From: Methylotenera sp.
GTDB taxonomy: Bacteria; Pseudomonadota; Gammaproteobacteria; Burkholderiales; Methylophilaceae
NCBI GenBank assembly: GCA_030682715.1
Contig: JAUXNQ010000031.1
Span: 1-64,000 of the forward strand
Direction: 5' to 3'
Length of the DNA stretch: 64,000 nucleotides
The notes under the pieces were generated by a model that was not told the DNA's origin, searched no databases, and worked only from the letters and a program-made list of their open reading frames with translations. Numbering within the stretch: position 1 is the stretch's first letter; each line of letters starts with the position of its first letter. Both the position numbers and the translations under genes were made by a program. Positions 16,129 through 28,572 of the stretch are shown here, piece by piece.

Positions 16129-18392
16129 ATAATAAAAAAATTAATTTTGAACTTGGCAAAACGTACTTTGCCCACTCAGGTGAGCGTGCTGACTTTACTG
16201 ATTGGCAGCTTTTGCCTGACCATCTACATAGTGTAGGTAACTTAGCCGCAGAGTTTGCGTCATGGTTTGATGCGCAAGATATGGCTCGGCACGCAGGTTT
16301 CTTACACGATTTAGGTAAGTATTGCCCTGAATTTATCGCGCGCTTGAATGGTAGTAATAAAAGAGTGGATCATGCAACTGCGGGGGCAAAAATAGCGGCA
16401 GAAAAATGGGGGCAATTAGGTAAGTTGTTAAGCTTTTGCATTGCAGGGCATCATGCAGGTTTGGCAAACGGGATTGACGAAGGGCAGCAGCGCTCAACGT
16501 TAGATCAACGATTGAAATTAAAGCATGGTCAAGATATTCCTTTGCTTGATTTAATCTGGCAGCAGGAAATAAAACTCTCTAGTCAATTAACTTTGCCTAA
16601 TTTTAAGCGGCATCGAGATCAGCAGGGTTTTCAAATTGCATTTCTAACAAGAATGATTTTTTCATGTCTAATAGATGCTGACCGCACAGACACGAACAAC
16701 TATTATCTCAGGATTGAAGGCAAATCTGCCGATAAGAAACAGTATCCAACTTTACAGCAGCTAAAAGATAAGCTGGACGCAACACTGAATGCGTTTGAGT
16801 CTGTTAGTAAAGATCAAACAACCAGCAGTATCAATCAATTACGCCAGCATATTTTGAAACACAGTAGAGAGCAGGCAAAGCTACCGTCAGGCTTATTTTC
16901 ACTCACCGTACCCACTGGTGGAGGTAAAACTTATACTTCCATGGCTTTTGCATTAGACCATGCAATTATCCACCAACAGCGGCGGGTGATTTATGTAATT
17001 CCTTTCACTAGTATTATTGAGCAAAACGCCAAAGTTTTTCGAGATGCTTTTGGTGAGTTAAGTGAAGCCGTGATTGAGCATCACAGTGCATTCGATGCAA
17101 ATAATCTTCCTAGTAAAAATGCTCGTGACACGCTCAAGCAAGCAATGGAAAATTGGGATGCGCCTATCATCGTCACTACTGCCGTGCAGTTTTTTGAGTC
17201 TTTATTTTCAGATCGCCCTTCACAGTGCCGCAAGTTACACAACATTGCGGGGAGTGTGATTATTTTAGATGAAGCGCAAACACTCCCGCTCAAATTGTTA
17301 CGTCCTGTGATGGCAGCAATAGATGAATTAGCGCGTAATTACAAATGCAGCATTGTATTGTGTACAGCAACACAGCCAGCACTTAATAAAACAGATGACT
17401 TTCACAATGGTTTTGAAAATGTGCGCGAAATAGCACCCGAGCCTAAAGTGTTATTTGAAAAACTTAAACGCACAGAAGTGAAAAGTATTGGCGTTCAAGC
17501 AGATGAAGACTTGGTAAAACAACTCATGGCACGAGAACAAGTGTTGGTGATTGTGAATAACCGTCGCCATGCTCGTGCATTGTTTGAAGCAATTAAAGAT
17601 CAACCAGGTGCTACGCATCTTACTACCTTGATGTGTGCAAAACATCGTTCGCAAGTGTTAGAGAAAGTTCGTGCCGACTTGAAGCACGGGCACCCTTGCC
17701 GCTTGATTTCAACTTCACTCATAGAGGCGGGTGTCGATGTTGATTTCCCCTGTGTACTTCGTGCAGAAGCAGGGTTGGATTCCATTGCCCAAGCCGCAGG
17801 GCGTTGCAACCGCGAAGGTGAAAAGCTGCTGGAAATAAGTGAGGTGTTGGTGTTTCAAAGCCCCGAATGGAAAGCACCACCAGAGCTAGACCAATTGGCA
17901 GGTAATATGCGTGAAGTCGTGAGGAATCACGCTGGTGACTTGCTGGCTCCTGAAGCCTTGACCATGTATTTTAAAGGCGTGTATAGGGAGCAAGGCGCGG
18001 CGCTTGATAGTAAAAAACTGTTAGAGGCACATCGCAACCATGCCCCTCAATTTAGCTTTCCTTTTCAAAATATTGCACGAGATTTTTGCATGATTGAAGC
18101 GCATCTGAAGCCTGTCATTATTGAGTTCGATGAAGAGGCGACGCAATTGGTAGAGGCGCTAAAACATGCTGAAAATGTAGGGGGGATTGCTCGCCAATTA
18201 CAGCGTTATTTGGTACAAATTCCTCAAAAGGGGTTTGAAGCACTGCTAAGCGATAAGGTCATTGAAGCAATTGCCCCAGAAAAATTAGGTGATCAATTTT
18301 GGCGTTTAACAAACAAAGATTTGTATAGTGATGAAGCTGGACTAAGTTGGGAAAATCCAACTTTCATAAGAGCGGAAAATAGCGTGATTTAA
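16116..18392 (+). CDS. cas3: Cas3 HD nuclease-helicase, type I-C
   Basis: A 758-residue effector that nicks, unwinds and degrades DNA bound by Cascade. The N-terminal HD domain shows DHLHSV near 35-40 and HAGFLHDLGKY with His64-Asp65. The SF2 helicase has Walker A PTGGGKT near 266, LDEAQ near 385, CTATQ near 416 and the motif VI QAAGRCNREG near 558. Length and HD-helicase order are normal. The start lies within the end of the chimeric ORF; in the intact HIRAN gene the same spot (GAGATGG) is also an ATG, so the HIRAN gene was probably the native upstream neighbour. It is followed by a small ORF and mini-CRISPR instead of directly by cas5. Confidence 0.95.
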   Translation: MDDIDNKKINFELGKTYFAHSGERADFTDWQLLPDHLHSVGNLAAEFASWFDAQDMARHAGFLHDLGKYCPEFIARLNGSNKRVDHATAGAKIAAEKWGQLGKLLSFCIAGHHAGLANGIDEGQQRSTLDQRLKLKHGQDIPLLDLIWQQEIKLSSQLTLPNFKRHRDQQGFQIAFLTRMIFSCLIDADRTDTNNYYLRIEGKSADKKQYPTLQQLKDKLDATLNAFESVSKDQTTSSINQLRQHILKHSREQAKLPSGLFSLTVPTGGGKTYTSMAFALDHAIIHQQRRVIYVIPFTSIIEQNAKVFRDAFGELSEAVIEHHSAFDANNLPSKNARDTLKQAMENWDAPIIVTTAVQFFESLFSDRPSQCRKLHNIAGSVIILDEAQTLPLKLLRPVMAAIDELARNYKCSIVLCTATQPALNKTDDFHNGFENVREIAPEPKVLFEKLKRTEVKSIGVQADEDLVKQLMAREQVLVIVNNRRHARALFEAIKDQPGATHLTTLMCAKHRSQVLEKVRADLKHGHPCRLISTSLIEAGVDVDFPCVLRAEAGLDSIAQAAGRCNREGEKLLEISEVLVFQSPEWKAPPELDQLAGNMREVVRNHAGDLLAPEALTMYFKGVYREQGAALDSKKLLEAHRNHAPQFSFPFQNIARDFCMIEAHLKPVIIEFDEEATQLVEALKHAENVGGIARQLQRYLVQIPQKGFEALLSDKVIEAIAPEKLGDQFWRLTNKDLYSDEAGLSWENPTFIRAENSVI

Positions 18393-18402
18393 ATATATTT
18401 TA

Positions 18403-18419
18403 TTTGTTAACTGACGGAA
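18403..18419 (-). promoter_or_regulatory. Predicted Cascade target site (PAM + seed) for the mini-CRISPR RNA
   Basis: On the minus strand this reads TTC (complement of 18417-18419) followed by CGTCAGTTAACAAA. The pseudo-spacer at 18674 begins CGTCAATTAACTAA. Positions 1-14 pair except 6 and 12, which are the bases flipped out of the guide-target duplex in type I Cascade complexes. TTC is the usual type I-C PAM. Pairing beyond position 14 is poor, as expected for a site that is bound but not cleaved. The site covers the -35 element of the promoter marked here. Confidence 0.75.
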
Positions 18420-18440
18420 CTAATTTAATGGAGTTACAAT
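18411..18440 (+). promoter_or_regulatory. Promoter for small ORF / mini-CRISPR / cas5c
   Basis: A -35 CTGACG (18411-18416) and -10 TACAAT (18435-18440) are separated by 18 bases. An AT-rich UP-like tract (18388-18405) lies immediately upstream. Transcription would begin near 18447, giving a 26-base leader to the ATG at 18473. The -35 is exactly where the pseudo-spacer seed would pair. No promoter has been tested; this is a reading of the consensus. Confidence 0.55.
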
Positions 18441-18472
18441 CCAGCTACCTAATAAAATTGGTAGGGTGCTAT

Positions 18473-18634
18473 ATGAATGAAAATGAATGGATAGTTGCTA
18501 TCGAAAAAACTTCAGATAATCGATATGTAATGACGTTTGGCGGGAAGGTGCAGCTAACAGTTGAATCTGCCATTACATGGTTGTTCGGTTTGGCGGCTGT
18601 TATAGCTGGCATTCAACATTATTTTATTGGGTAA
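18473..18634 (+). CDS. Small membrane protein, candidate CreT-type toxin
   Basis: A 53-residue ORF with a hydrophilic N-terminal half and one predicted TM helix near the end (AITWLFGLAAVIAGI). ATG 18473 is chosen because GTAGGG lies upstream and the predicted transcription start is near 18447; longer frames from ATG 18428 (68 residues) or TTG 18404 would begin at or before the promoter. I recognise no family. A tiny single-TM protein directly upstream of a mini-CRISPR whose guide targets its promoter matches CreT of CreTA modules. Toxicity is inferred only. It could instead be a leftover or a Cas accessory. Confidence 0.5.
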   Translation: MNENEWIVAIEKTSDNRYVMTFGGKVQLTVESAITWLFGLAAVIAGIQHYFIG

Positions 18635-18641
18635 TGTAATT

Positions 18642-18673
18642 GTCGCACCCCTTGTGGGTGCGTGGATTGAAAC
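18642..18673 (+). repeat. Degenerate type I-C repeat 1 of mini-CRISPR
   Basis: 32 bases, 28 identical to the array repeat, ending in the intact handle TGGATTGAAAC. Two of the four changes form a compensatory pair in the stem (GCGCCC/GGGCGC becomes GCACCC/GGGTGC), and the other two are in the loop. The hairpin is therefore conserved while the sequence drifts, which indicates continued processing by Cas5c. Confidence 0.9.
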
Positions 18674-18727
18674 CGTCAATTAACTAAGTCCGTTAGATTA
18701 AGTCATCGCCGACTTTTGTCGGCGATG
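18663..18727 (+). ncRNA. Candidate CreA/CreR-like regulatory crRNA
   Basis: If Cas5c cuts after the stem of repeat 1, as in known I-C systems, the RNA would carry an 11-nt handle (18663-18673), a 28-nt pseudo-spacer (18674-18701) and the hairpin of repeat 2 (18702-18727), 65 nt in all. The guide is shorter than the 33-36 nt array spacers. Its seed matches the promoter region at 18403-18419. The promoter may be that of the small ORF by read-through, or a weak one just upstream (TGTAAT at 18635-18640). Existence of the RNA is inferred, not shown. Confidence 0.7.
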
Positions 18728-18736
18728 TGGATTGAC
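18702..18736 (+). repeat. Degenerate type I-C repeat 2 of mini-CRISPR
   Basis: It starts GTC like the array repeat and ends GTGGATTGAC like its handle, but the stem is rewritten to a perfect 10-bp hairpin (CATCGCCGAC / GTCGGCGATG, loop TTTT). Conservation of ends and of pairing but not of stem bases is a signature of selected RNA structure. There is no T run, so it is not a terminator. Confidence 0.8.
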
Positions 18737-18739
18737 AAT

Positions 18740-21334
<2,595 letters not shown>

Positions 21335-21335
21335 T

Positions 21336-22217
21336 ATGACCATTCAAAACCGCTACGAATTTGTTTACTTGTTTGATGTGACTAACGGCAACCCCAATGG
21401 CGACCCCGATGCTGGCAATATGCCGAGATTAGACCCTGAGACGAGTAAAGGCTTGGTGACAGACGTTTGTTTAAAGCGAAAAATTCGCAACTTTGTTGAA
21501 ATGACAGAAGAAAACAAAGCTGGCTATGAAATTTATATCAAAGAAAAAAGCGTATTAAATCTGCAAAACAAAAAGGCGTATGAGGCTTTATCTATCGTGC
21601 CAGAATCAAAAAAAATGCCGAAAGATGAAGCTAAAGCAAGAGAAGTTACCGCATGGATGTGTAAGAATTTTTTTGACGTACGCACATTTGGCGCGGTGAT
21701 GACGACAGATGTAAATAGTGGTCAAGTACGTGGTCCAGTGCAACTGGCTTTTGCAAAATCAATTGACCCAATTATTCCTTTGGAAATCTCAATTACTCGT
21801 ATGGCAGTAACTACCGAGAAGGAAGCGGAAGCGCAATTTGGAGGTAATCGTACGATGGGGCGCAAACATATTGTGCCTTATGGTTTATACCGAGTGCATG
21901 GTTTTATTTCGGCTAAATTGGCTGAGAAAACAGGCTTTTCAGAAACTGACTTAGCTAAACTTTGGCAATCACTGACCTTAATGTTTGAACATGACCGCGC
22001 AGCAGCACGAGGTGAAATGGCAGCACGTAAATTGGTTGTGTTTAAACATGCTGATGCGCTTGGTAGCGCACCAGCGCACACTTTGTTTGATCGCGTAAAA
22101 GTTGAGCGCGTAAATGGTGAAAAAGACACGCCAGCTAATAGTTTTAGTGATTATGTCATCAGCGTAGAAAAAGCAGGGCTAGAAGCATTGGGCGTGAGTG
22201 TAGAAGAAAAATTCTAG
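21336..22217 (+). CDS. cas7c: Cas7c (Csd2), Cascade backbone
   Basis: A 293-residue protein that polymerises along the crRNA spacer. The signature [16 protein letters not shown] is at residues 15-31, followed by [16 protein letters not shown] and a thumb region with [12 protein letters not shown] precedes the ATG. It is the last effector gene; a toxin-antitoxin pair with its own promoter separates it from cas4-cas1-cas2. Confidence 0.95.
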   Translation: MTIQNRYEFVYLFDVTNGNPNGDPDAGNMPRLDPETSKGLVTDVCLKRKIRNFVEMTEENKAGYEIYIKEKSVLNLQNKKAYEALSIVPESKKMPKDEAKAREVTAWMCKNFFDVRTFGAVMTTDVNSGQVRGPVQLAFAKSIDPIIPLEISITRMAVTTEKEAEAQFGGNRTMGRKHIVPYGLYRVHGFISAKLAEKTGFSETDLAKLWQSLTLMFEHDRAAARGEMAARKLVVFKHADALGSAPAHTLFDRVKVERVNGEKDTPANSFSDYVISVEKAGLEALGVSVEEKF

Positions 22218-22229
22218 GCTCTGATATTT

Positions 22230-22270
22230 TTGAGATAGGGTGGCTATGTTTTATATCAACTTAACGTTAA
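22230..22270 (+). promoter_or_regulatory. Promoter and palindrome before the cas-embedded TA pair
   Basis: TTGAGA (22230-22235) and TATATC (22252-22257) are spaced by 16 bases and followed by the palindrome TTAACGTTAA (22261-22270), a plausible operator for the antitoxin. This would let the TA pair, and the adaptation genes behind it, be transcribed apart from the effector genes. Confidence 0.45.
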
Positions 22271-22304
22271 TATTCAAACCATAGTTACCACTAAAGGAAC
22301 GATT

Positions 22305-22499
22305 ATGTCACTCACACTTAGTGAAAAAATTCTTATAACAGAAGAGCTTTGGGATAGCATCCATCAAGAGGCACAGCAATTGCCAGTGAATCCAGAACAG
22401 ATGGCATTGTTAGATGAGCGTTTGCGAGCGTATGAACTTGATCAAAATAAAGGAACCAGCTGGACGGAAGTGTTAGCCAGGATTAAGGAAAAAGAGTGA
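22305..22499 (+). CDS. Antitoxin of ParE-type module inside cas operon
   Basis: A 64-residue acidic protein (SEKILITEELWDSI, TSWTEVLARIKEKE) of the addiction-module component family that pairs with RelE/ParE toxins. AGGA lies nine bases before the ATG. It overlaps the toxin start by four bases. Finding it between cas7c and cas4 is unusual; it would make loss of the operon costly to the cell. Confidence 0.82.
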   Translation: MSLTLSEKILITEELWDSIHQEAQQLPVNPEQMALLDERLRAYELDQNKGTSWTEVLARIKEKE

Positions 22500-22810
22500 T
22501 CTACAGCCTGCGGATTAGAATCGAAGCAGAGCAAGACTTGTCCGAAGCTTATCACTATTATCAGGAATGCCGTGCTGGGCTTGGTGATGAATTTTTGTTG
22601 TGTATTGAAGCGACGCTAGCAACGATTACACGTCAGCCGAGTTTGTATGTTTCTGTGCATCGTAATGTGCATCGGGGTAATGTGTATCGGGCATTGATTC
22701 ATCGTTTCCCATTTGGTGTTTTTTATTTTGTGGAAGATGATCACATCATTGTTGTTGCCGTTATGCATATGCGTAGGTCGCCACAGTTTTGGCGTGAACG
22801 TGTAAATTAA
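22496..22810 (+). CDS. RelE/ParE-family toxin inside cas operon
   Basis: A 104-residue protein starting at GTG 22496, overlapping the antitoxin stop. The ParE-like fold shows in IEAEQDLSEAYHYYQE, VYRALIHRFPFGVFYFVED and the C-terminal VVAVMHMRRSP. The RelE/ParE superfamily includes mRNA interferases and gyrase poisons; which of these this one is cannot be told. It ends six bases before the cas4 start, so cas4-cas1-cas2 translation and transcription are tied to it. Confidence 0.85.
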   Translation: MIYSLRIRIEAEQDLSEAYHYYQECRAGLGDEFLLCIEATLATITRQPSLYVSVHRNVHRGNVYRALIHRFPFGVFYFVEDDHIIVVAVMHMRRSPQFWRERVN

Positions 22811-22816
22811 CTCCCT

Positions 22817-23449
22817 GTGGCTGATATTGATTTCATTTCCATCTCTGCCCTGCAACATGTGGCCTATTGTCCACGCCAGTTTGCGTTGATTCACGTTGAG
22901 CAAGCATGGGAGGAAAACTACTTCACGGCACATGGGCGGGTGTTGCATGAGCGGGTGGATGGAGGGGAACCTGAGCAACGAGGCAATGTGCGATTTGAAC
23001 GCACGGTGTCGGTTTATTCGCAGACCTTGGGTATTACGGGGAAGCTGGATTTGCTGGAAATCGAAGGTAAAGACGTTAAAAAGTATTTTCCTGTGGAGTA
23101 CAAGCGCGGCAAGCCCAAGGTGGAAGATTGGGATCGTATTCAGCTTTGCGCACAAGCATTGTGTCTTGAGGAAATGCGTGGAGTTGAGATTACAGAAGGT
23201 GCAATGTGGTATTGGCAAGAGCGTAAGCGCGAGCGTGTGTTGATAGATGCGGCTTTGCGTGAAGCAACGCTAGTTGCAGTTCGACTGGCTCGGGATATTT
23301 TAGATTCGGGCAAAACCCCCATGCCAACACCACATAAATCTCGCTGTAAAGCTTGTTCTTTGCTTGATTTATGCGTCCCAGATGTTTTGCGCAAAGACCA
23401 TTCTGCACAATATGTGAATCAGTTGTTTAGTGAGAATGATACCTTATGA
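22817..23449 (+). CDS. cas4: Cas4 exonuclease, type I-C
   Basis: A 210-residue PD-(D/E)XK nuclease with an Fe-S cluster, which trims prespacers and selects their PAM end together with Cas1. Visible are YCPRQFAL near the N-terminus (first Cys ligand), GKLDLLEI and FPVEYKRGK (catalytic Asp and Glu-x-Lys), and the C-terminal CKACSLLDLC cluster. It starts at GTG 22817 and overlaps cas1 by four bases. Confidence 0.94.
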   Translation: MADIDFISISALQHVAYCPRQFALIHVEQAWEENYFTAHGRVLHERVDGGEPEQRGNVRFERTVSVYSQTLGITGKLDLLEIEGKDVKKYFPVEYKRGKPKVEDWDRIQLCAQALCLEEMRGVEITEGAMWYWQERKRERVLIDAALREATLVAVRLARDILDSGKTPMPTPHKSRCKACSLLDLCVPDVLRKDHSAQYVNQLFSENDTL

Positions 23450-24462
23450 AAAAGCTGCTGAATACGCTCTATATTACTCGCCAAGAGAGTTACGTGCATA
23501 AAGAGCGCGATACGATAGTGATTAAAAATGGGAGTGATAAATTAGGTCAATTTCCTGCACTCACTATCAGTAATATTCTGTGTTTCGGGCAGGTTTCGGT
23601 ATCGCCACCACTTATGGGCTATTGTGGTGAAAGCGGTATAGGGCTTTCATTTTATACTGAGTATGGCCGCTTTCTAGCGCGGGTGCAGGGCAAACAAACG
23701 GGCAATGTGTTGTTGCGGCGTACCCAGTACCGCATTGCTGATAAACCTGAACAAGCTAATGAAATAGCTAAGGTGATGGTAGGTGCAAAAATCGCCAATG
23801 CCCGCACAGTGCTCATGCGCGAGATTCGTAACCATGGCGAAAATAAAGATTTAAGTGCCGCTGTGGATAGGCTGGGATATAGCTTAAAAAACTGCCAAAC
23901 CAGTAAAGATGTTCCACAAACCATGGGAATAGAGGGTGAGGCTGCTGCTACTTATTTTTCTGTGTTTAATACCCTCATTCGCGATAGCGGCTTTCAGTTC
24001 AATGGACGTATCCGGCGGCCAGCGACAGACCCAGTTAATGCACTATTATCATTTATCTACTCTCTCATTACACAAGAGTGTGTTTCTGCACTGATGGGCG
24101 TAGGGCTAGACCCTTACGTAGGTTTTTTACATCAAGACCGCCCTGGCAGACCAAGTTTAGCGCTGGATTTATTAGAAGAGTTTCGTGCACCATGGGCTGA
24201 TCGATTTGTGCTGACTTTGCTAAACCGCAAACAATTCCAACAAAAAGATTTTGTATCAGAAGCCAGCGGTGCTATTCGCCTAACCGATGATGCTCGCAAA
24301 AAAGTGTTAGTGGCTTTCCAAGAGCGGAAACAAGAAGAAATTATGCACCCGTATTTAGATGAAAAAATTGCTTATGGTCTGTTACCTCACTGCCAAGCTC
24401 TGTTATTGGCTAGGCACCTACGAGGCGATACGCAATTTTATACACCATATGTCATTAAATAA
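23446..24462 (+). CDS. cas1: Cas1, type I-C integrase
   Basis: A 338-residue Cas1 of the I-C family, unrelated in detail to the I-F Cas1 at 13.3 kb. The metal site is visible as GIEGEAA (Glu), GFLHQDRPGRPSLALDLLEEFR (His, then Asp/Glu; read in two halves). With Cas2 it inserts new spacers at the leader end. All motifs are intact, so adaptation should work. It overlaps cas4 and is 15 bases from cas2. Confidence 0.95.
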   Translation: MKKLLNTLYITRQESYVHKERDTIVIKNGSDKLGQFPALTISNILCFGQVSVSPPLMGYCGESGIGLSFYTEYGRFLARVQGKQTGNVLLRRTQYRIADKPEQANEIAKVMVGAKIANARTVLMREIRNHGENKDLSAAVDRLGYSLKNCQTSKDVPQTMGIEGEAAATYFSVFNTLIRDSGFQFNGRIRRPATDPVNALLSFIYSLITQECVSALMGVGLDPYVGFLHQDRPGRPSLALDLLEEFRAPWADRFVLTLLNRKQFQQKDFVSEASGAIRLTDDARKKVLVAFQERKQEEIMHPYLDEKIAYGLLPHCQALLLARHLRGDTQFYTPYVIK

Positions 24463-24477
24463 GCTCAAGGTATTCGC

Positions 24478-24771
24478 ATGCTGGTGTTAATTACATATGA
24501 TGTTAGTGTGCTGACTAAAGCTGGTCAGCGTAGGTTGCGCAATATTGCAAAAACATGTCTTGATTACGGTATGCGCGTGCAAAACTCTGTATTTGAATGT
24601 GAAGTAGCACCAGATCAATGGGTGAGATTAAAAGCAGAGCTTACTAACATTTACGATCCCAGCGAAGATAGTTTACGGTTTTATATGCTAGGCAGCAAAG
24701 GTCGTCAAAAAATAGAGCATTTAGGTACAAAAGCCACGCCAGACCCTATACGCGATACCCTCATTTTATAA
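24478..24771 (+). CDS. cas2: Cas2, type I-C
   Basis: A 97-residue ferredoxin-fold protein (LVLITYDVSVL with the conserved Asp8, QNSVFECEV, YDPSEDSLRFY) that bridges two Cas1 dimers in the integration complex. The length is normal. It is the last cas gene, 178 bases before the first repeat of the array. Confidence 0.95.
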   Translation: MLVLITYDVSVLTKAGQRRLRNIAKTCLDYGMRVQNSVFECEVAPDQWVRLKAELTNIYDPSEDSLRFYMLGSKGRQKIEHLGTKATPDPIRDTLIL

Positions 24772-24949
24772 CATCCCGCTAAGCTAGCGCTCTCATAAAA
24801 TCTCTAGCGGGTTATCGCTCTTTAACAAACTGAAAAATAAATAGTTTTTGTGTAGGAATAACCAGCTTGTGTAAAATAGCATTAAATTATTTTTGTTTAG
24901 CGGAAAACATAGCTACAAGCTAGGAAAGAAGCCAAATAAAGATGATGAT
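24772..24949 (+). promoter_or_regulatory. CRISPR leader with array promoter
   Basis: An AT-rich leader of 178 bases between cas2 and the first repeat. A promoter TTGTGT (24848-24853) / TAAAAT (24872-24877) with an 18-base spacer would start transcription near 24884, in the array direction. GCTAGCGCT and CTAGCGGG repeats near its start may be integration-related. The leader side being next to cas2 means new spacers enter at 24950. Confidence 0.75.
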
Positions 24950-27502
<2,553 letters not shown>

Positions 27503-27530
27503 TTGGATGGAGAGTTTGCTGATCGCATCA

Positions 27531-27558
27531 GTAAGCCGCCGCACACGCGGCTTAGAAA
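27531..27558 (+). repeat. Isolated type I-F-like repeat A
   Basis: 28 bases beginning GTAAGCCGCCGCACA and ending CGCGGCTTAGAAA; 22 of 28 positions agree with the common I-F repeat (GTTCACTGCCGCACA then GGCAGCTTAGAAA). It folds as AAGCCGC/GCGGCTT. It sits 28 bases after the last type I-C repeat and has no neighbour at the 60-base I-F period, so it is a relic. Confidence 0.75.
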
Positions 27559-27728
27559 AAGTGATCCGCCAATTCATCTGGTCTAGCTATGCCAACACTG
27601 GCGGCACCTACGTTGATGCTTTAAAAGAAGTCTATGCTATTGCAGACTTTCAGGGGATTAAAGGGCTTGAACCGTGGAATCGGCTAGATGAAGTTTTTAT
27701 ACTTCGTGGTATTAATGAATTTTGTTAA
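27559..27728 (+). pseudogene. C-terminal fragment of an unrecognised gene
   Basis: The frame running from the end of repeat A to TAA at 27726-27728 encodes about 55 residues of normal composition (KVIRQFIWSSYANTGGTYVD, then FQGIKGLEPWNRLDEVFILR). Upstream the frame is only CRISPR repeat. It looks like the tail of a protein cut off by the recombination that joined the arrays. I do not recognise the family. Confidence 0.45.
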
Positions 27729-27744
27729 AAAATCAAACTGCAAT

Positions 27745-28026
27745 TTACGGATATTGTTGCCTAGCATGTAACACAGCCAATATATCAATATGCACATCGT
27801 CTACCGTATAAACAATAATGTAATTGGGGTGAACAATCACTTCACGCGTATTTAAAACACGGCCACGCGGGAATCTGTAAGGCATTGTGGCCAAACTCTC
27901 AGCCGTGTTCTCAATGATGTTTCTTAACTTTAGTGCTGCGACTTGATTGTAAATCTCAATAAAATCTAAAGTTTCGCCTAAATCAATAATTGCTTGTTTA
28001 TTCCATCTAACGGTTAGCGCGTGCAT
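27745..28026 (-). CDS. RelE/ParE-family toxin
   Basis: A 93-residue ParE-like protein (MHALTVRWNKQAIIDLGETL, then VLNTREVIVHPNYIIVYTVDD and ILAVLHARQQYP). The family blocks gyrase or cleaves mRNA. It overlaps its antitoxin by 20 bases. It is unrelated in detail to the toxin at 22.5 kb. The pair lies between two relic I-F repeats. Confidence 0.88.
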   Translation of the reverse strand: MHALTVRWNKQAIIDLGETLDFIEIYNQVAALKLRNIIENTAESLATMPYRFPRGRVLNTREVIVHPNYIIVYTVDDVHIDILAVLHARQQYP

Positions 28027-28198
28027 CTTTCCGTTTCTTTAACTCTTCATCCAACATGGCCATTGCCTGATCATGCGGTATGCCTTCTTCTCTGCTATCC
28101 ATACTCTTTTGAACCTTAGCTCTAAACCATGTATCGTAAGCATTTGCAGCTTCTTCGGTTTCGAATTCAGAAACAATAGGTGAAAGTAGTGTGTTCAT
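28007..28198 (-). CDS. Antitoxin of ParE/RelE-type pair
   Basis: A 63-residue protein with an N-terminal segment like other ParD/StbD-type antitoxins (MNTLLSPIVSEFETEEAANA) and a charged C-terminus (LDEELKKRKDARANR). ATG 28198 has GGAG about nine bases upstream; the longer frame from 28219 has none. It is first in its operon and likely autorepresses. Confidence 0.82.
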   Translation of the reverse strand: MNTLLSPIVSEFETEEAANAYDTWFRAKVQKSMDSREEGIPHDQAMAMLDEELKKRKDARANR

Positions 28199-28314
28199 TT
28201 TTTCAATCTCCTTAATCACATAACGTATATTTTATACCTGGTTAATACCGTTACTAAATTAGTTTGAATATTACACAAATAATAAAGTAACGGTTATTAC
28301 CTGGAGTTAACATA

Positions 28315-28488
28315 TTAGTAATACCAACTGTTAACCCTATAACCACGTTCAATGTATTCTTCCGCTTGCTCTTTGTTGCACTTTTTTAGATCCATTAGAA
28401 ATTTGATCCTTTTTTCTCGCCTGTAAGCTCTCATTTTTTCCGCATGGTCTTTGAACTTCCTAGGTCGTTCAGCTGGTGGAGTAAACAT
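28315..28488 (-). CDS. Small basic hypothetical protein
   Basis: A possible 57-residue ORF from ATG 28488, very rich in Lys/Arg and Glu (PRKFKDHAEKMRAYRREKR), with an aromatic end (RVNSWYY). No clear Shine-Dalgarno and no family I recognise. The composition suggests a nucleic-acid-binding helix, but it could be chance. It lies between the TA pair and relic repeat B. Confidence 0.35.
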   Translation of the reverse strand: MFTPPAERPRKFKDHAEKMRAYRREKRIKFLMDLKKCNKEQAEEYIERGYRVNSWYY

Positions 28489-28513
28489 ATGCTTAGTCAC
28501 ATTGTCTTTAATA

Positions 28514-28541
28514 GTAAGCCGCCGCACATGCGGCTTAGAAG
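28514..28541 (+). repeat. Isolated type I-F-like repeat B
   Basis: 28 bases, same orientation as repeat A and differing from it at two positions (CACAT for CACAC in the loop, final G for A). The AAGCCGC/GCGGCTT stem is intact. It lies 983 bases from repeat A and 32 bases before the mobA stop, marking the right edge of the defence island. Confidence 0.75.
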
Positions 28542-28572
28542 AATTCAGTGACTTTTATAAACCAAGCTCATT

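Noticed and set aside
16582-16592. 11-base exact match (GTCAATTAACT) between the pseudo-spacer and the coding strand of cas3
   Set aside because: The three bases before the would-be protospacer are TCT, not TTC, and pairing stops after position 12. An AT-rich 11-mer match in a window this size can occur by chance. The site at 18403-18419 has the PAM and the expected mismatch pattern.
18404-18472. Longer versions of the small ORF starting at TTG 18404 or ATG 18428
   Set aside because: They would begin upstream of or inside the predicted promoter and lack a good Shine-Dalgarno, whereas ATG 18473 has one. Still possible if transcription comes through from cas3.
18702-18736. Strong hairpin before cas5c as a transcription terminator
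   Set aside because: It is followed by TGGATTGAC and not by a T run, and its ends match the CRISPR repeat.
28513-28541. Relic repeat B as a terminator for mobA
   Set aside because: On the minus strand the hairpin is followed by ACTATTAAAG and not by T residues, and the same 28-mer occurs at 27531 away from any gene end.
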